Shown piece after piece: positions 9,465-17,282 of a DNA stretch of 64,000 bases. Source of the DNA: Sphingobium sp. CECT 9361 (GTDB lineage: Bacteria; Pseudomonadota; Alphaproteobacteria; Sphingomonadales; Sphingomonadaceae); the NCBI RefSeq assembly GCF_918741285.1, contig NZ_CAKKNC010000009.1, positions 62,001 to 126,000 of the forward strand, read 5' to 3'. The notes under the pieces were generated by a model. It saw nothing but the letters and a program-made list of their open reading frames with translations. It made no database searches and was not told where the DNA came from. Position numbers and translations under genes: made by a program. Every line of letters starts with the position of its first letter. Within the stretch, counting starts at the first letter, position 1.

Positions 9465-9618
9465 CACAAGCGCCCAACGAGTTTCGCCCCGAGGCCGCTT
9501 GCGCGTGCCTCGGATGGGGCGCTTGCGCGCCTGCTCGGCCGAACGGCCGAGGAGGGGAGTGGGAGGCATGAAGGTGGCTCGGACACGGTGTTCGAGACCG
9601 CTTTCAGGAGACTTTCCC

Positions 9619-10083
9619 ATGAACATCGGTTCGATCAAGCAGAATGACGCCGGCATTTTCGTCGGCAAGATCGCGACGCTGGCGATCGCCATGACGGTTG
9701 CGCTGCGCGAGGTGCACTCGGCCAATCCCAAGGCGCCCAAGTTCGAGGTTCTGGCGCTGTCGGCGTCGCGGGCGTGGGTGCAGGTGGGTGCGTTGTTCGA
9801 GCTGTTCTCGAACGGCACGGGCGAGGCGTTCCTCAACGGCAAGATCGAGGACCCGAGCCTGGCCGCGCCGCTCTACGTGTCGGCGTTCCGCCAGGAGGAC
9901 GGCAGCTACAACGTCGTCTGGTCGCGCCCGACGCGTCGCCGCGATCTCGCCGCGGAGATGGCGCCCAAGGCCGACGAGGGCCTGCCGCCGCTGCCCGGCG
10001 CCGACGAGACCGCCGGCCCCGCCACCCAGGGCACCGAGGCCGGCCTCGGACAGTCCTCCGCCGAACACGCGTTCGCAAGCTAA
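9619..10083 (+). CDS. DUF736 family protein
   Basis: 154 residues. The N-terminus MNIGSIKQNDAGIFVGKIAT, a central KAPKFEVLAL segment and WVQVGALFEL are characteristic of DUF736 proteins, small cytoplasmic proteins near-universal on alphaproteobacterial plasmids and ICEs. The C-terminal about 45 residues are low-complexity and acidic. CAGGAG lies at the right distance before the ATG at 9619. A hairpin terminator follows. Function unknown. Confidence 0.85.
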   Translation: MNIGSIKQNDAGIFVGKIATLAIAMTVALREVHSANPKAPKFEVLALSASRAWVQVGALFELFSNGTGEAFLNGKIEDPSLAAPLYVSAFRQEDGSYNVVWSRPTRRRDLAAEMAPKADEGLPPLPGADETAGPATQGTEAGLGQSSAEHAFAS

Positions 10084-10111
10084 CGCTGCCCGACTCTCGC
10101 GAATCACCCAG

Positions 10112-10141
10112 GCCCTCGCTCTAACGAGCGGGGGCTATTTT
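10112..10141 (+). terminator. rho-independent terminator after the DUF736 gene
   Basis: GCCCTCGCT pairs with AGCGGGGGC (one G-T wobble) around a short loop, followed by TATTTT. It ends the rightward run of backbone genes and faces the leftward toxin-antitoxin pair beyond it. Confidence 0.65.
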
Positions 10142-10179
10142 GCTTCAGCGCCCCAGGCCAAGCCCTGCCTCTCCGACCC

Positions 10180-10746
10180 TCAGCTAGCCCTATAGAGCAT
10201 AACGCGACCGGTCGGCACAAGCTGCAGCAGGTAGTCGAAGTCAGCGATGTTCGCGGTAAGCACCGTGAAACCGAGTTTCTGCGCCTGAAGGAAAAGTACG
10301 CAGTCGTGCAGCGCCTTGAGCCGTGCGTCCCGTGCGTAACCCTGTATGCGCGACAGAACGCCGCCGAGAAGAGCTGCGCGCCCGAGCACTTCCGCGTCGG
10401 GTGTGAAGACGCGGTGATCAGGCATGGCCTCGATTTGCGCCCTGATCACTTTCACCACGCCAGCCGTGCGGGGATCACCCGGATCGAGCACGCCGACAGT
10501 ATGCATCAGCTCTTGAATAGCCACGGTCGAATGGTTGACTTGCCGTCTGTCGACGAGCTGCTCAACCAGTGTCGGGGCGCGACCCTGCATCTGATCGACA
10601 TAGACACATGTGTCGAGCAGCAGCGCTTGTCCGCCCAGTTCATCCTGCTCCGCGAACGGGAGGATGTCGTCTGGCCGCCGCGCCAAGGTACGACGCGGGT
10701 CGAAACGCGCCCAGCGCATCGCTGCTGAAACATCGAAGCCCGCCAT
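10180..10746 (-). CDS. PIN-domain toxin (VapC-like)
   Basis: 188 residues with the PIN acidic residues in order: LLDTCVYVD (about 42-50), IQELMH, LHDCVLFLQA and TANIADFDYLL. PIN toxins are Mg-dependent RNases that cleave tRNA or rRNA. It starts one base after the stop of the upstream gene at 10748, which fits a toxin-antitoxin operon. It is longer than typical VapC (about 130) because of an N-terminal extension of about 40 residues containing RWARFDPRRTLARRPDD. Confidence 0.78.
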   Translation of the reverse strand: MAGFDVSAAMRWARFDPRRTLARRPDDILPFAEQDELGGQALLLDTCVYVDQMQGRAPTLVEQLVDRRQVNHSTVAIQELMHTVGVLDPGDPRTAGVVKVIRAQIEAMPDHRVFTPDAEVLGRAALLGGVLSRIQGYARDARLKALHDCVLFLQAQKLGFTVLTANIADFDYLLQLVPTGRVMLYRAS

Positions 10747-10747
10747 A

Positions 10748-11098
10748 TTAGAAGCCGAGCTTCAGATCCGGATCCACCTTGCCGCGCGCAGCTTTGAATT
10801 TCTCGGCGAACTTGTCCTCAAGAGCGATGTTGGCGAGGGCGAACTCGATCAGATCGGTGTCCGTCTCGATGCCGGTTCGAGCCTTCGCCTTTTCGACGAG
10901 AGCAGGGCTAACCCGGCCGCCGATCCGGCCGCTCTTCTCATGTAGCAGGCCCGACCGCTGCGCGGCGGCCATCACGGCTTCGACTTGGGTACTATGAACC
11001 GTCAGGATATGGCCCGTTCCGACACTGCGCTTGCCCGACCAGCCGCCTTGGTGTTTCCCGCCGTCAGTAGTACGGCGCGCTCCGCTATTCTTAGCCAT
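10748..11098 (-). CDS. putative antitoxin partner of the PIN toxin
   Basis: 116 residues, basic N-terminus (MAKNSGARRTTDGGKHQGGW) and a C-terminal helical region (TDTDLIEFALANIALEDKFAEKF). It precedes the PIN toxin gene by one base, the usual antitoxin-first order. I do not recognise a classical AbrB, RHH or Phd fold; the TDTDLIEFAL segment is reminiscent of antitoxin oligomerisation helices. Assignment rests mostly on context. Confidence 0.6.
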   Translation of the reverse strand: MAKNSGARRTTDGGKHQGGWSGKRSVGTGHILTVHSTQVEAVMAAAQRSGLLHEKSGRIGGRVSPALVEKAKARTGIETDTDLIEFALANIALEDKFAEKFKAARGKVDPDLKLGF

Positions 11099-11105
11099 TG
11101 TCTCT

Positions 11106-11157
11106 TGTCCAACAAAATCCGATTTCGTTCAACATACCGTACTTGGTCCAACTCTTC
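11106..11157 (-). promoter_or_regulatory. candidate operator/promoter of the PIN toxin-antitoxin operon
   Basis: Upstream of the antitoxin start the motif TCCAAC or TTCAAC occurs three times within about 45 bp (near 11108, 11131 and 11149 on the plus strand), with an outer ACTTG...CAAGT inverted pair. Repeated short motifs directly upstream of an antitoxin gene often bind the antitoxin for autoregulation. Suggestive only. Confidence 0.25.
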
Positions 11158-11265
11158 AAGTTTGCTCACCAGTTTTCCTGTCAGCTTCAATCCCCGCCCG
11201 ACCGGCCTGCGGCCGTAGAGAGGAGGGGGAGCGTGGCTCCTGTCCAATCGTGACGGGAGACAATC

Positions 11266-11784
11266 ATGTCCGACATCATCGACCTCGGCGGTGCCCCCGC
11301 CAACGAGGACTGCGCCCAGCTTGGGCACACGCCCGATTTCGAGCGGCTGAACCGGCTCGAAGTCGCCGCCTACCGCGCCGCCATCATTGCCTGTTTCGGC
11401 CCGCCGCCCGACGGCTGCACGCTCGTGTCGGTCACCAACCGCCACGACTTCGGCGTCTATTACTCGCTTGGCCTCAAGGTCGATGCGCTTGCCTATCGGC
11501 GTAATCCCGCTGTTGCCGCCTATACCGTGGCCGCGCAGGACGGCCTCGAAAGCTGGGTCGAGGCCGGGTTCGCGCCGCCGGTCCGTTATGAAGACGGCAG
11601 CGCCCCGACAGTCGATCGCGACCGGATCGATGACATCGTCACAAGTGCGCTGCTCGCTACGCGGCCCAATGCCGACGGACGCTTCGCCATCCCGGACTTC
11701 GAAACCCTTCACCGCAACCTCGCCGCCGCCTATCCGGCCAGCGCCGAAGCCGCGAAGATCCTGATCCAGGAGATCGCCGCATGA
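11266..11784 (+). CDS. conserved plasmid protein of unknown function
   Basis: 172 residues, soluble, no signal peptide. GGGAGA precedes the ATG. Its last codons overlap the next start (ATGA at 11781). The central part (LVSVTNRHDFGVYYSLGLKV) suggests a mixed alpha/beta fold, but no family is recognised. It is first in a tightly packed set (11266-12971) of small backbone genes. Confidence 0.68.
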   Translation: MSDIIDLGGAPANEDCAQLGHTPDFERLNRLEVAAYRAAIIACFGPPPDGCTLVSVTNRHDFGVYYSLGLKVDALAYRRNPAVAAYTVAAQDGLESWVEAGFAPPVRYEDGSAPTVDRDRIDDIVTSALLATRPNADGRFAIPDFETLHRNLAAAYPASAEAAKILIQEIAA

Positions 11785-12251
11785 CCCAGCAACTCACTTC
11801 CGACCAGTCCGCTTCCGAGGCCGCGATCGTCGCGGAGATCGAGATCGGTCTTACCGCTGTCCAGGACGTCGAGGCGCGCTGCAAGACTGCCTTCCTTCCA
11901 TTGCTGCGCGAACACGGCATCGCGCGCGTGGAAATCCACTATGACGGAGGCGGCGACGAAGGCAGCATGGGCGATGTCTTCGCCTATCGCGACGACGCCA
12001 GCGCTGAGCTTCCGGCCATCCTGTGCGACCATTTCGCGCTCGAATATAATGGCTCTGTCACGACGCGGACGATCGACCTCGAAGATGCTCTGAGCGCGTT
12101 CGCCGAGAATGCGGTCTGCACGCATCATTGCGGTTGGGAGAACGGCGAAGGGGCCCATGGCATCATCGGCATCGATGTCGCTTCCGGCTCGGTGACACTG
12201 ACGCACAACACCCGCTTCATCGACTATGAAACCAGCGAGACGGAGCTCTAG
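11781..12251 (+). CDS. DUF6878-like protein
   Basis: 156 residues. The acidic segment HYDGGGDEGSMGDV and the C-terminal THHCGWENGEGAHGIIGIDV are characteristic of a family I know as DUF6878, common on alphaproteobacterial plasmids. The CTHHC-like cluster could hold a metal. Translation is coupled to the preceding gene by a 4-bp overlap. Function unknown. Confidence 0.7.
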   Translation: MTQQLTSDQSASEAAIVAEIEIGLTAVQDVEARCKTAFLPLLREHGIARVEIHYDGGGDEGSMGDVFAYRDDASAELPAILCDHFALEYNGSVTTRTIDLEDALSAFAENAVCTHHCGWENGEGAHGIIGIDVASGSVTLTHNTRFIDYETSETEL

Positions 12252-12253
12252 CG

Positions 12254-12655
12254 ATGTCGCATTGCCATTATCATGCGCTGAGTTCGGTCCGCCGATGGGG
12301 CGGTTATACCGAGGACTATCTGCCGCTTCACCAGTGGTTCGACGAGTCCAAGAAGATCATCGCCGATCCGCGCCACCGCGCCTTGAGGCATCATGCCGAG
12401 GGTATTTTTCTCCTCGAGACGATCTTTGGCGTGACGATCCGCAACAGCGACGGGCGGGACATTCCGGTCCGGCTCATCGGGGAGCAGCATGTTGCAGAGG
12501 ATCTTGGGCGGATACCGTCGTTTGCCGACTGGGCGCGGCTCATCCAGCCGATGCCGTGGATCTTGCGCGGCAACCCGGCGGGCTCGCCGGGTCTCGATCC
12601 CGAGCTTGGTGCTCCGGTTCCCGGTTCCCGTGACCATATCGCTGCTATAGGCTGA
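12254..12655 (+). CDS. DUF6915-like protein
   Basis: 133 residues. The N-terminus MSHCHYHALSSVRRWGG with the HHAEGIFLLETIFG and IGEQHVAEDLGRIPS segments matches my memory of DUF6915, a small plasmid and phage-associated family. It starts three bases after the preceding stop. The His-rich pattern may bind metal. No function known. Confidence 0.7.
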   Translation: MSHCHYHALSSVRRWGGYTEDYLPLHQWFDESKKIIADPRHRALRHHAEGIFLLETIFGVTIRNSDGRDIPVRLIGEQHVAEDLGRIPSFADWARLIQPMPWILRGNPAGSPGLDPELGAPVPGSRDHIAAIG

Positions 12656-12659
12656 TGCC

Positions 12660-12971
12660 GTGGACAAGGGACCCTTCAGCGACGCCGCCACGCGCCATGC
12701 CCTCGACCGGCTGATCGAGATCGCTCGATCCGACACCGGTCAGGCGCGACGGGTCGCGAACTTCCTGCTTGCCTGGTGGAATGGCGATGATTGCGGTCAT
12801 TTCCCAATCGCCGATCTGTTCGGCGTCGACGCGACGATCGCGACCCATATGACAACCATCATCGGGTTTCTCGGCCAGCATGAAGGCGCGATCTATCCCG
12901 ATGCCTTCGGCCGCAAGGCCGAGATGATCGAGCTGGTTCGCCGTTGGCGCGACTTTCCAGAGGATGGCTGA
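12660..12971 (+). CDS. DUF7673-like protein (GTG start)
   Basis: 103 residues from a GTG at 12660. The sequence DRLIEIARSDTGQARRVANF followed by LLAWWNGDDCGHF and ADLFGVDATIATHMTTI is typical of DUF7673 plasmid proteins, predicted all-helical. It lies four bases after the previous stop in the same run. Function unknown. Confidence 0.72.
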   Translation: MDKGPFSDAATRHALDRLIEIARSDTGQARRVANFLLAWWNGDDCGHFPIADLFGVDATIATHMTTIIGFLGQHEGAIYPDAFGRKAEMIELVRRWRDFPEDG

Positions 12972-13012
12972 GCGCTCGCCTCGACGCGCCTTCCGCGCTA
13001 TGTTCGAGTCCC

Positions 13013-13210
13013 ATGACCGAGCTCGATCCCCACACGCTGCGCGTCGCCGCTTCGCTCGTTCGATCGCGGATCAAGACGCTCAAGCTAGACGGCCGGATGG
13101 ACGGGCTGCAGCGGTTGGGCGCGCAGCGCACGCTCACCCAGCTCGCGGTGGACCTCGAAGTGTCCGCCGACCATGTCGGGCCTCCCCGCCGCCGCAAGCG
13201 CAGGGCCTAG
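13013..13210 (+). CDS. small protein of unknown function
   Basis: 65 residues, MTELDPHTLRVAASLVRSRI, ending in a very basic tail (PPRRRKRRA). I chose the ATG at 13013; a longer frame from 12944 overlaps the previous gene. The basic tail hints at nucleic-acid binding, but this is a guess. Confidence 0.5.
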   Translation: MTELDPHTLRVAASLVRSRIKTLKLDGRMDGLQRLGAQRTLTQLAVDLEVSADHVGPPRRRKRRA

Positions 13211-13403
13211 ACTTGCCCGTAGGGCGGTAACGCCGCCCGCACCTTCCCGCCATCGCTGACCAAGGCCGCGGATATCCTCCGCGCGTCTGCTGCGGTCCGA
13301 GCTCCGTGCACGGAAAGGGGAGCGGGGCAGGGGAAGGGGGCCGGGCCTGTCTCCGAGGCCGGGGACCCGCCGTGCGCCGCATCCCTTTTCCCAAGGAGCC
13401 AGC

Positions 13404-14159
13404 ATGGCCAACCACTTCACCAAGGCGAGCTTCACGTTCGTCGTCACGCCCGCCGAGGCGGACACCCTCCGCCTCGCCGTCACCGTCCGTCAGGGCGAGG
13501 ATCCGCTCGAGAAGGCACGCCGCGTGCTCGACCTTCCTCGCACCGGCAGAACCAAGCGCCGGGTCCTCAACCGAGACAGTATATGGGACCGGGGCTCGTT
13601 CAGCGCCGTCAGGGGCAACAGCGTCATCGGTCCCATGCCGCCGGTTTGGCCGGAAGGCCGTATGCTCACCGACTTTTCGAGCCACCTCGGCAGTTATGGG
13701 CAAGGGGGCGTCGGCCTCTCGGGCTGGCAATGCAATCGCGGCTCGTGGATCGTTCTGCCGCTCACCGGGTCTGACGGGTGGATCTGGCTGACCCATGAGG
13801 AGATCGCCCCGGCCGAGGATTTCCGATCGCTCCGGGCTGCCATCGACCAGCGCATCCTTGGCGTGCATCCCGACCAGATCGGGGATTTCACGCCGTGGGA
13901 GCATCGCTATGCCGGCCATGAGCGGATAGCCGACATGCCCGACTTCGGCGACGAGAAGGCGACCATAGAGCGCTTCAAGACGACCGAGGCCGGGTTCGTT
14001 CTGGAGGCCGCCAACGGCCTCACCCGCTGGCGCTTTGCCATGGGAGACGATCTGCCCCGTCCGATCTGGGCCGGCTCGCGCGAGCCGCGCCTGCTCGCCG
14101 AGGGCGAGTCCGTCGCCGAGGCATTCCTGCTCGCCCATGACTGCTATCTCGCGGTGTGA
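13404..14159 (+). CDS. conserved plasmid protein of unknown function
   Basis: 251 residues with AAGGAG before the ATG. Notable segments are FVVTPAEADTLRLAVTVRQG near the N-terminus and GWQCNRGSWIVLPLTGSDGW centrally. No signal peptide, membrane helix or known motif. It precedes the vapBC pair by about 90 bp and belongs to the backbone gene style (same ribosome binding site type and codon use). Confidence 0.6.
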   Translation: MANHFTKASFTFVVTPAEADTLRLAVTVRQGEDPLEKARRVLDLPRTGRTKRRVLNRDSIWDRGSFSAVRGNSVIGPMPPVWPEGRMLTDFSSHLGSYGQGGVGLSGWQCNRGSWIVLPLTGSDGWIWLTHEEIAPAEDFRSLRAAIDQRILGVHPDQIGDFTPWEHRYAGHERIADMPDFGDEKATIERFKTTEAGFVLEAANGLTRWRFAMGDDLPRPIWAGSREPRLLAEGESVAEAFLLAHDCYLAV

Positions 14160-14212
14160 GACGCCAGGGCCGAGGTTCCTGTTGCTGTCCGCCATTGAAA
14201 TGGCCGACCGCA

Positions 14213-14232
14213 ATGTATATGTCTATGTATAT
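14213..14232 (+). promoter_or_regulatory. direct repeat upstream of vapB, probable operator/-10 region
   Basis: ATGTATAT GTCT ATGTATAT is a perfect 8-bp direct repeat with a 4-bp spacer, 15 bp before the vapB start and just ahead of its AGGAGG. It is AT-rich in GC-rich DNA. VapB antitoxins bind such repeats to repress their own operon. Confidence 0.5.
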
Positions 14233-14246
14233 GCAAGGAGGACGGC

Positions 14247-14507
14247 ATGGCACGATCCGAACCGATAGCCTCGCGGGAAGCCAAGCTGTTCCGCAACAAC
14301 AAGAACCAGGCCGTGCGTATCCCGGCCGACTTCGAGCTTCCCGGAACGAGCGTCATGATCCACCGTGACGGCGAGCGGCTCATTCTCGAGCCGATCCGTC
14401 GGCGGAATATTCTCGAAGTCTTGGCGAGCCTCGACCCGCTCGGAACCGATGACGAGTTCCCGGACGTCGACGATACTCTGCTGCCGGCAAAGGCCATAGA
14501 CCTTTGA
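14247..14507 (+). CDS. vapB: VapB-type antitoxin (AbrB fold)
   Basis: 86 residues. KLFRNNKNQAVRIPADFELP is the typical VapB swapped-hairpin DNA-binding segment, followed by VMIHRDGERLILEPI and an acidic C-terminal tail that would wrap the toxin. AGGAGG precedes the ATG. Its stop overlaps the vapC start by four bases. Confidence 0.9.
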   Translation: MARSEPIASREAKLFRNNKNQAVRIPADFELPGTSVMIHRDGERLILEPIRRRNILEVLASLDPLGTDDEFPDVDDTLLPAKAIDL

Positions 14508-14917
14508 GCACGCTCTACATGCTCGACACCAACATCGTGTCCGAGCTTGCGCGCAATCCGCACGGGGCCATCGCGAAGCGGATTGCCGAGGTCGGCCCTG
14601 ACGGCATCTGCGTCAGCATCATCGTGGCCGCCGAACTTCGCTACGGCTGCGCCAAGAAGGGATCGCCCCGCCTCCTGGCGCAGATCGAAGCGATCCTCGA
14701 CAGCATCCAGGTTCTCGCCCTCGATGTTCCGGCCGACACCGAATATGGCGGAATTCGCACCGAGCTCGAGGCAGCGGGCAAACCGATCGGCCCGAACGAC
14801 CTGTTCATCGCGGCCCATGCCTATGCCCTGGACGCGGTGCTTGTGACCGCCAACTACGGCAAATTCTCGCGCATCCGCGCCCTTAGAATCGAGAACTGGC
14901 TCGACGAGCCCAACTGA
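14504..14917 (+). CDS. vapC: VapC-type PIN ribonuclease toxin (TTG start)
   Basis: 137 residues. MLDTNIVSELARNP at the start, AAELRYGCAKKG, NDLFIAAHAYALD and VTANYGKFSRI carry the four PIN acidic positions. It is an endoribonuclease, typically against initiator tRNA. The start used is TTG at 14504 overlapping the vapB stop; an ATG five codons in is possible. An intact pair with vapB and a likely plasmid stabilisation module. Confidence 0.9.
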   Translation: MSTLYMLDTNIVSELARNPHGAIAKRIAEVGPDGICVSIIVAAELRYGCAKKGSPRLLAQIEAILDSIQVLALDVPADTEYGGIRTELEAAGKPIGPNDLFIAAHAYALDAVLVTANYGKFSRIRALRIENWLDEPN

Positions 14918-15076
14918 CGGCCTGTCCCTCGACCGTCCAAGCCGTGCCACCCCGCAGCAGACGATAATCGCCGGACCGCGCCGCAAGCCTGGCGAGGCCG
15001 CCATGCCACCGCGCGCGGACAACTCACCTGTCGCTCGCGCTATGGAGGGTCCCATGATCGCATTTTCCGGTCTGCG

Positions 15077-15292
15077 GTGGAAGATCCTGGCCGCCACCGC
15101 CCCGTCCTGCTGCGACTGGCGGACGTCTGCCGAGAGGCCGTCAACCATTGCAACATCTTGCGGGTCGGCATCGACCTGAGCTTCCGTGACGACATCATCG
15201 AAGCCCGGCCCGGCAATGATCCCGCCCAGCTCGCGAACATCTTCGAGCGCCGCGCGGCCGAGCGAGCCAAGCCGGTAGGTCGACGCCGCTGA
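15077..15292 (+). CDS. small backbone protein of unknown function, start uncertain
   Basis: 71 residues from a GTG: VEDPGRHRPVLLRLADVCRE then VNHCNILRVGIDLSF. The composition is convincing, but no ribosome binding site fits the GTG. A better start with GGAGGG exists at ATG 15054 (MIAFSGLR...), in a different frame that stops after 42 codons. A one-base change near 15070-15078 would join them, so this gene may be frameshifted. Not recognised. Confidence 0.5.
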   Translation: MEDPGRHRPVLLRLADVCREAVNHCNILRVGIDLSFRDDIIEARPGNDPAQLANIFERRAAERAKPVGRRR

Positions 15293-15352
15293 TCCACGCG
15301 CGGCGGCGGCGTCTGCCCCGCTCGATCAACTCCAAACTCGAGAGGAACGACC

Positions 15353-15598
15353 ATGACGACCATCGTCCTGAGTAACGGCCATTTGCGCACCGAGACGATC
15401 GAAGCCGCGATCGACGCGCTGATCGAGGTGCTTGGCGATCATCCGCTCAACCGCCTGTTCGAAAAATATGGCGAATTCGTCGAACGCGACGCCCGCAACC
15501 TGCGCGGCGAATGGCTCGAAGGGGTCGAGAATGCCGTCAGCTTCTTCGGCAACTTCTTCGACCGCTCCCATGACCGCCTCAACACCGCGTCCCGATGA
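15353..15598 (+). CDS. small conserved plasmid protein of unknown function
   Basis: 81 residues, mostly helical (ETIEAAIDALIEVLGDHPLN, then NRLFEKYGEFVERDARNL). GAGG lies before the ATG. Its stop overlaps an ATG of the next frame at 15595, suggesting coupling to the zinc-ribbon gene. Confidence 0.62.
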   Translation: MTTIVLSNGHLRTETIEAAIDALIEVLGDHPLNRLFEKYGEFVERDARNLRGEWLEGVENAVSFFGNFFDRSHDRLNTASR

Positions 15599-15654
15599 GC
15601 CCATCCTCATCGATGAGAAATGGGGAGCACGGCATCATCCCGATGGAGGCTCTT

Positions 15655-16146
15655 ATGGACAAACTTTCCGACGATCTCCGGGCGCTGTTCAACACTCCGA
15701 TCTGCCCGTACTGCGCGACGCTCTACGATCCTGAGCATTATGACGAGGTCGATGAATGCGCCCGCTGTTCGAACTGCGGCAGGACATACCAGGTCGCAGC
15801 CGAACACCGCCCACAACAGGCGCACACTCCGCAGGACGACCCGCTATCCGCAGCCGCCCAATCGGACAATCTGGCGCAGTTTCGGGAGGAGGCGGACCGC
15901 GTCTCGAAAGCGATCATGCGCCAGACCGCCGGCGGCAGCTACGAGATGTATGAGCGCTGGTTCACTGAGGCGCTGGAGCCGACCATCGACAAGCTCGATC
16001 CGGCGCTCCGGTCACAGGCAATCGCGATCGCCACCGAGCTTGGCTATATCGACGATCCCGAGGTCATGGCCGCTGGTTTCGGACCCGGCCTCTGCTCGAT
16101 CAGCGGCATCGACGAGAACTACTGCCACTGCGGTCGTCATCCCTGA
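15655..16146 (+). CDS. zinc-ribbon protein of unknown function
   Basis: 163 residues from the ATG at 15655, chosen because GGAGG sits five bases upstream. An in-frame ATG at 15595, overlapping the previous stop, would add 20 residues. The N-terminus has CPYC...CSNCG, a zinc ribbon. The last 20 residues have another Cys/His cluster (GLCSISGIDENYCHCGRHP). The middle is helical. Probable metal-binding, perhaps nucleic-acid binding. Last gene of the backbone run; a terminator follows within 10 bp. Confidence 0.65.
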   Translation: MDKLSDDLRALFNTPICPYCATLYDPEHYDEVDECARCSNCGRTYQVAAEHRPQQAHTPQDDPLSAAAQSDNLAQFREEADRVSKAIMRQTAGGSYEMYERWFTEALEPTIDKLDPALRSQAIAIATELGYIDDPEVMAAGFGPGLCSISGIDENYCHCGRHP

Positions 16147-16154
16147 CGCCATCC

Positions 16155-16188
16155 GGGACCGGGCCCCGCGCTCGGTCCCTTTCTTCTT
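16155..16188 (+). terminator. rho-independent terminator closing the backbone gene run
   Basis: GGGACCG and CGGTCCC form a 7-bp stem around an 11-base loop, followed by TTTCTTCTT. It begins 8 bp after the zinc-ribbon stop codon. Confidence 0.7.
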
Positions 16189-16305
16189 ACCGCTGGCATC
16201 AAGTTCCGGCTCGCTCGCGGCCCAAGCGGACCAGTCGGTTCGCACGCCGCTACGCCTTGCCGGGGTCTCCCGACGAGAGGAAACATCTCTCACAGACTTC
16301 CCATT

Positions 16306-16416
16306 ATGTCGGACGCCCGAGACCGCCTCAAGGACGGCGGGGCCCCACCATTTTCTTCGGCGGATCAGGCGCAGCGCTTCTCCTTCGGCATCCGTGGCCG
16401 CCCAAGAAAATCGTGA
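16306..16416 (+). CDS. candidate 36-residue protein
   Basis: ATG at 16306 reads MSDARDRLKDGGAPPFSSAD and ends GIRGRPRKS. The amphipathic N-terminus and basic C-terminus look protein-like, but no good ribosome binding site is seen. It lies in an otherwise gene-free stretch. Unproven. Confidence 0.28.
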   Translation: MSDARDRLKDGGAPPFSSADQAQRFSFGIRGRPRKS

Positions 16417-16888
16417 CCCCCACCGCCGCTTCGCGGTCGCTTCGCGATCCTTGACCCGGCCTCGGCCGCCCGACGCGCCGCTCCTGTCATTCAAGACAGA
16501 CAGGAGCGAATCCATGCAGATGCCTGCGTCGCCGTGACTTGCGAGGCTGGGGCACGGTTGGAATGTCTCCGGGCATCAAGCGGGACCTTCCCAAATCAGT
16601 CGCTCCAACTCGCAGGCGCCGGGGTCGCCGGAGTGATCGACAGTGTGGCGCCGCGACCTGATGCCGTTGACTGATTGGGCAACGATAATTCGAAGTGATC
16701 GCGGCGCTTGACTGGTAAGGGCGATGGCGTTCCGCATTACGCGACACAGCAAGTCATTTTGTGGAGCTACTGGCGCGACCACAGGATTGTTAGTCCCATT
16801 AGGAGGCGGGTGCGACGAAGCCGACGACGAAACTGCTCGCATCGCACACGAACCGCGGCGCCTCGTCGGAACAGTACCAGGAGTCCCA
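16417..16888. other. gene-poor boundary between plasmid backbone and metabolic cargo
   Basis: No supportable gene. AGGAG with ATG at about 16514 opens only a seven-codon frame, which could be a cut-off gene start. Around 16490-16510 CTGTC and GACAG form a small hairpin. After about 16680 the sequence loses the backbone gene style, so a rearrangement boundary may lie here. Confidence 0.35.
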
Positions 16889-17233
16889 ATGCTACGCCTT
16901 CTCGCACGTAAACACGCCGCTCTCGTATCCGTTGGCATCGTCACCATGCTCTGCATGGGTTTCGGAGGAGATGACGCGAGCGCGCAAGGCTGGAATCGGA
17001 AGCAACGCGAGGACGCGCGCACGTGCGAGAGCTTCGGCAACAGGTATGGCACACCCGCCTTCAGCGATTGCATGCTTTCGCAGCAGCACAGGCGCGACAC
17101 CAAACAACTCCGGTCGATTGAGGAGACCGAAAGGCTCTCACGCATCGCCAGGGACGGCCAGATCATGGCCGAACGGGCGCGCCAGCAGCGTTGCGAACGC
17201 AACCCGGACCGCCGCGAGTGCCGTCGCCGATAA
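16889..17233 (+). CDS. small secreted protein of unknown function
   Basis: 114 residues. I chose ATG 16889 because CCAGGAG precedes it; the frame is open further upstream but that part looks non-coding. The N-terminus is a signal peptide (hydrophobic VSVGIVTMLCMGF, cleavage near DASA-QG). The mature part is very basic and has four Cys (ARTCESF, FSDCMLS, QQRCERN, RRECRR), so two periplasmic disulfides are likely. Family not recognised. It precedes the amidohydrolase by about 50 bp. Confidence 0.6.
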   Translation: MLRLLARKHAALVSVGIVTMLCMGFGGDDASAQGWNRKQREDARTCESFGNRYGTPAFSDCMLSQQHRRDTKQLRSIEETERLSRIARDGQIMAERARQQRCERNPDRRECRRR

Positions 17234-17282
17234 CTAAGCGGGTACGCCGAGCCATTTCGAACATCTTATGGGGCGAGTGAAA

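Noticed and set aside
16012..16515. 167-codon minus-strand frame over the backbone boundary
   Set aside because: Overlaps the 3' end of the zinc-ribbon gene and its terminator, has no ribosome binding site and is Arg-rich low-quality sequence.
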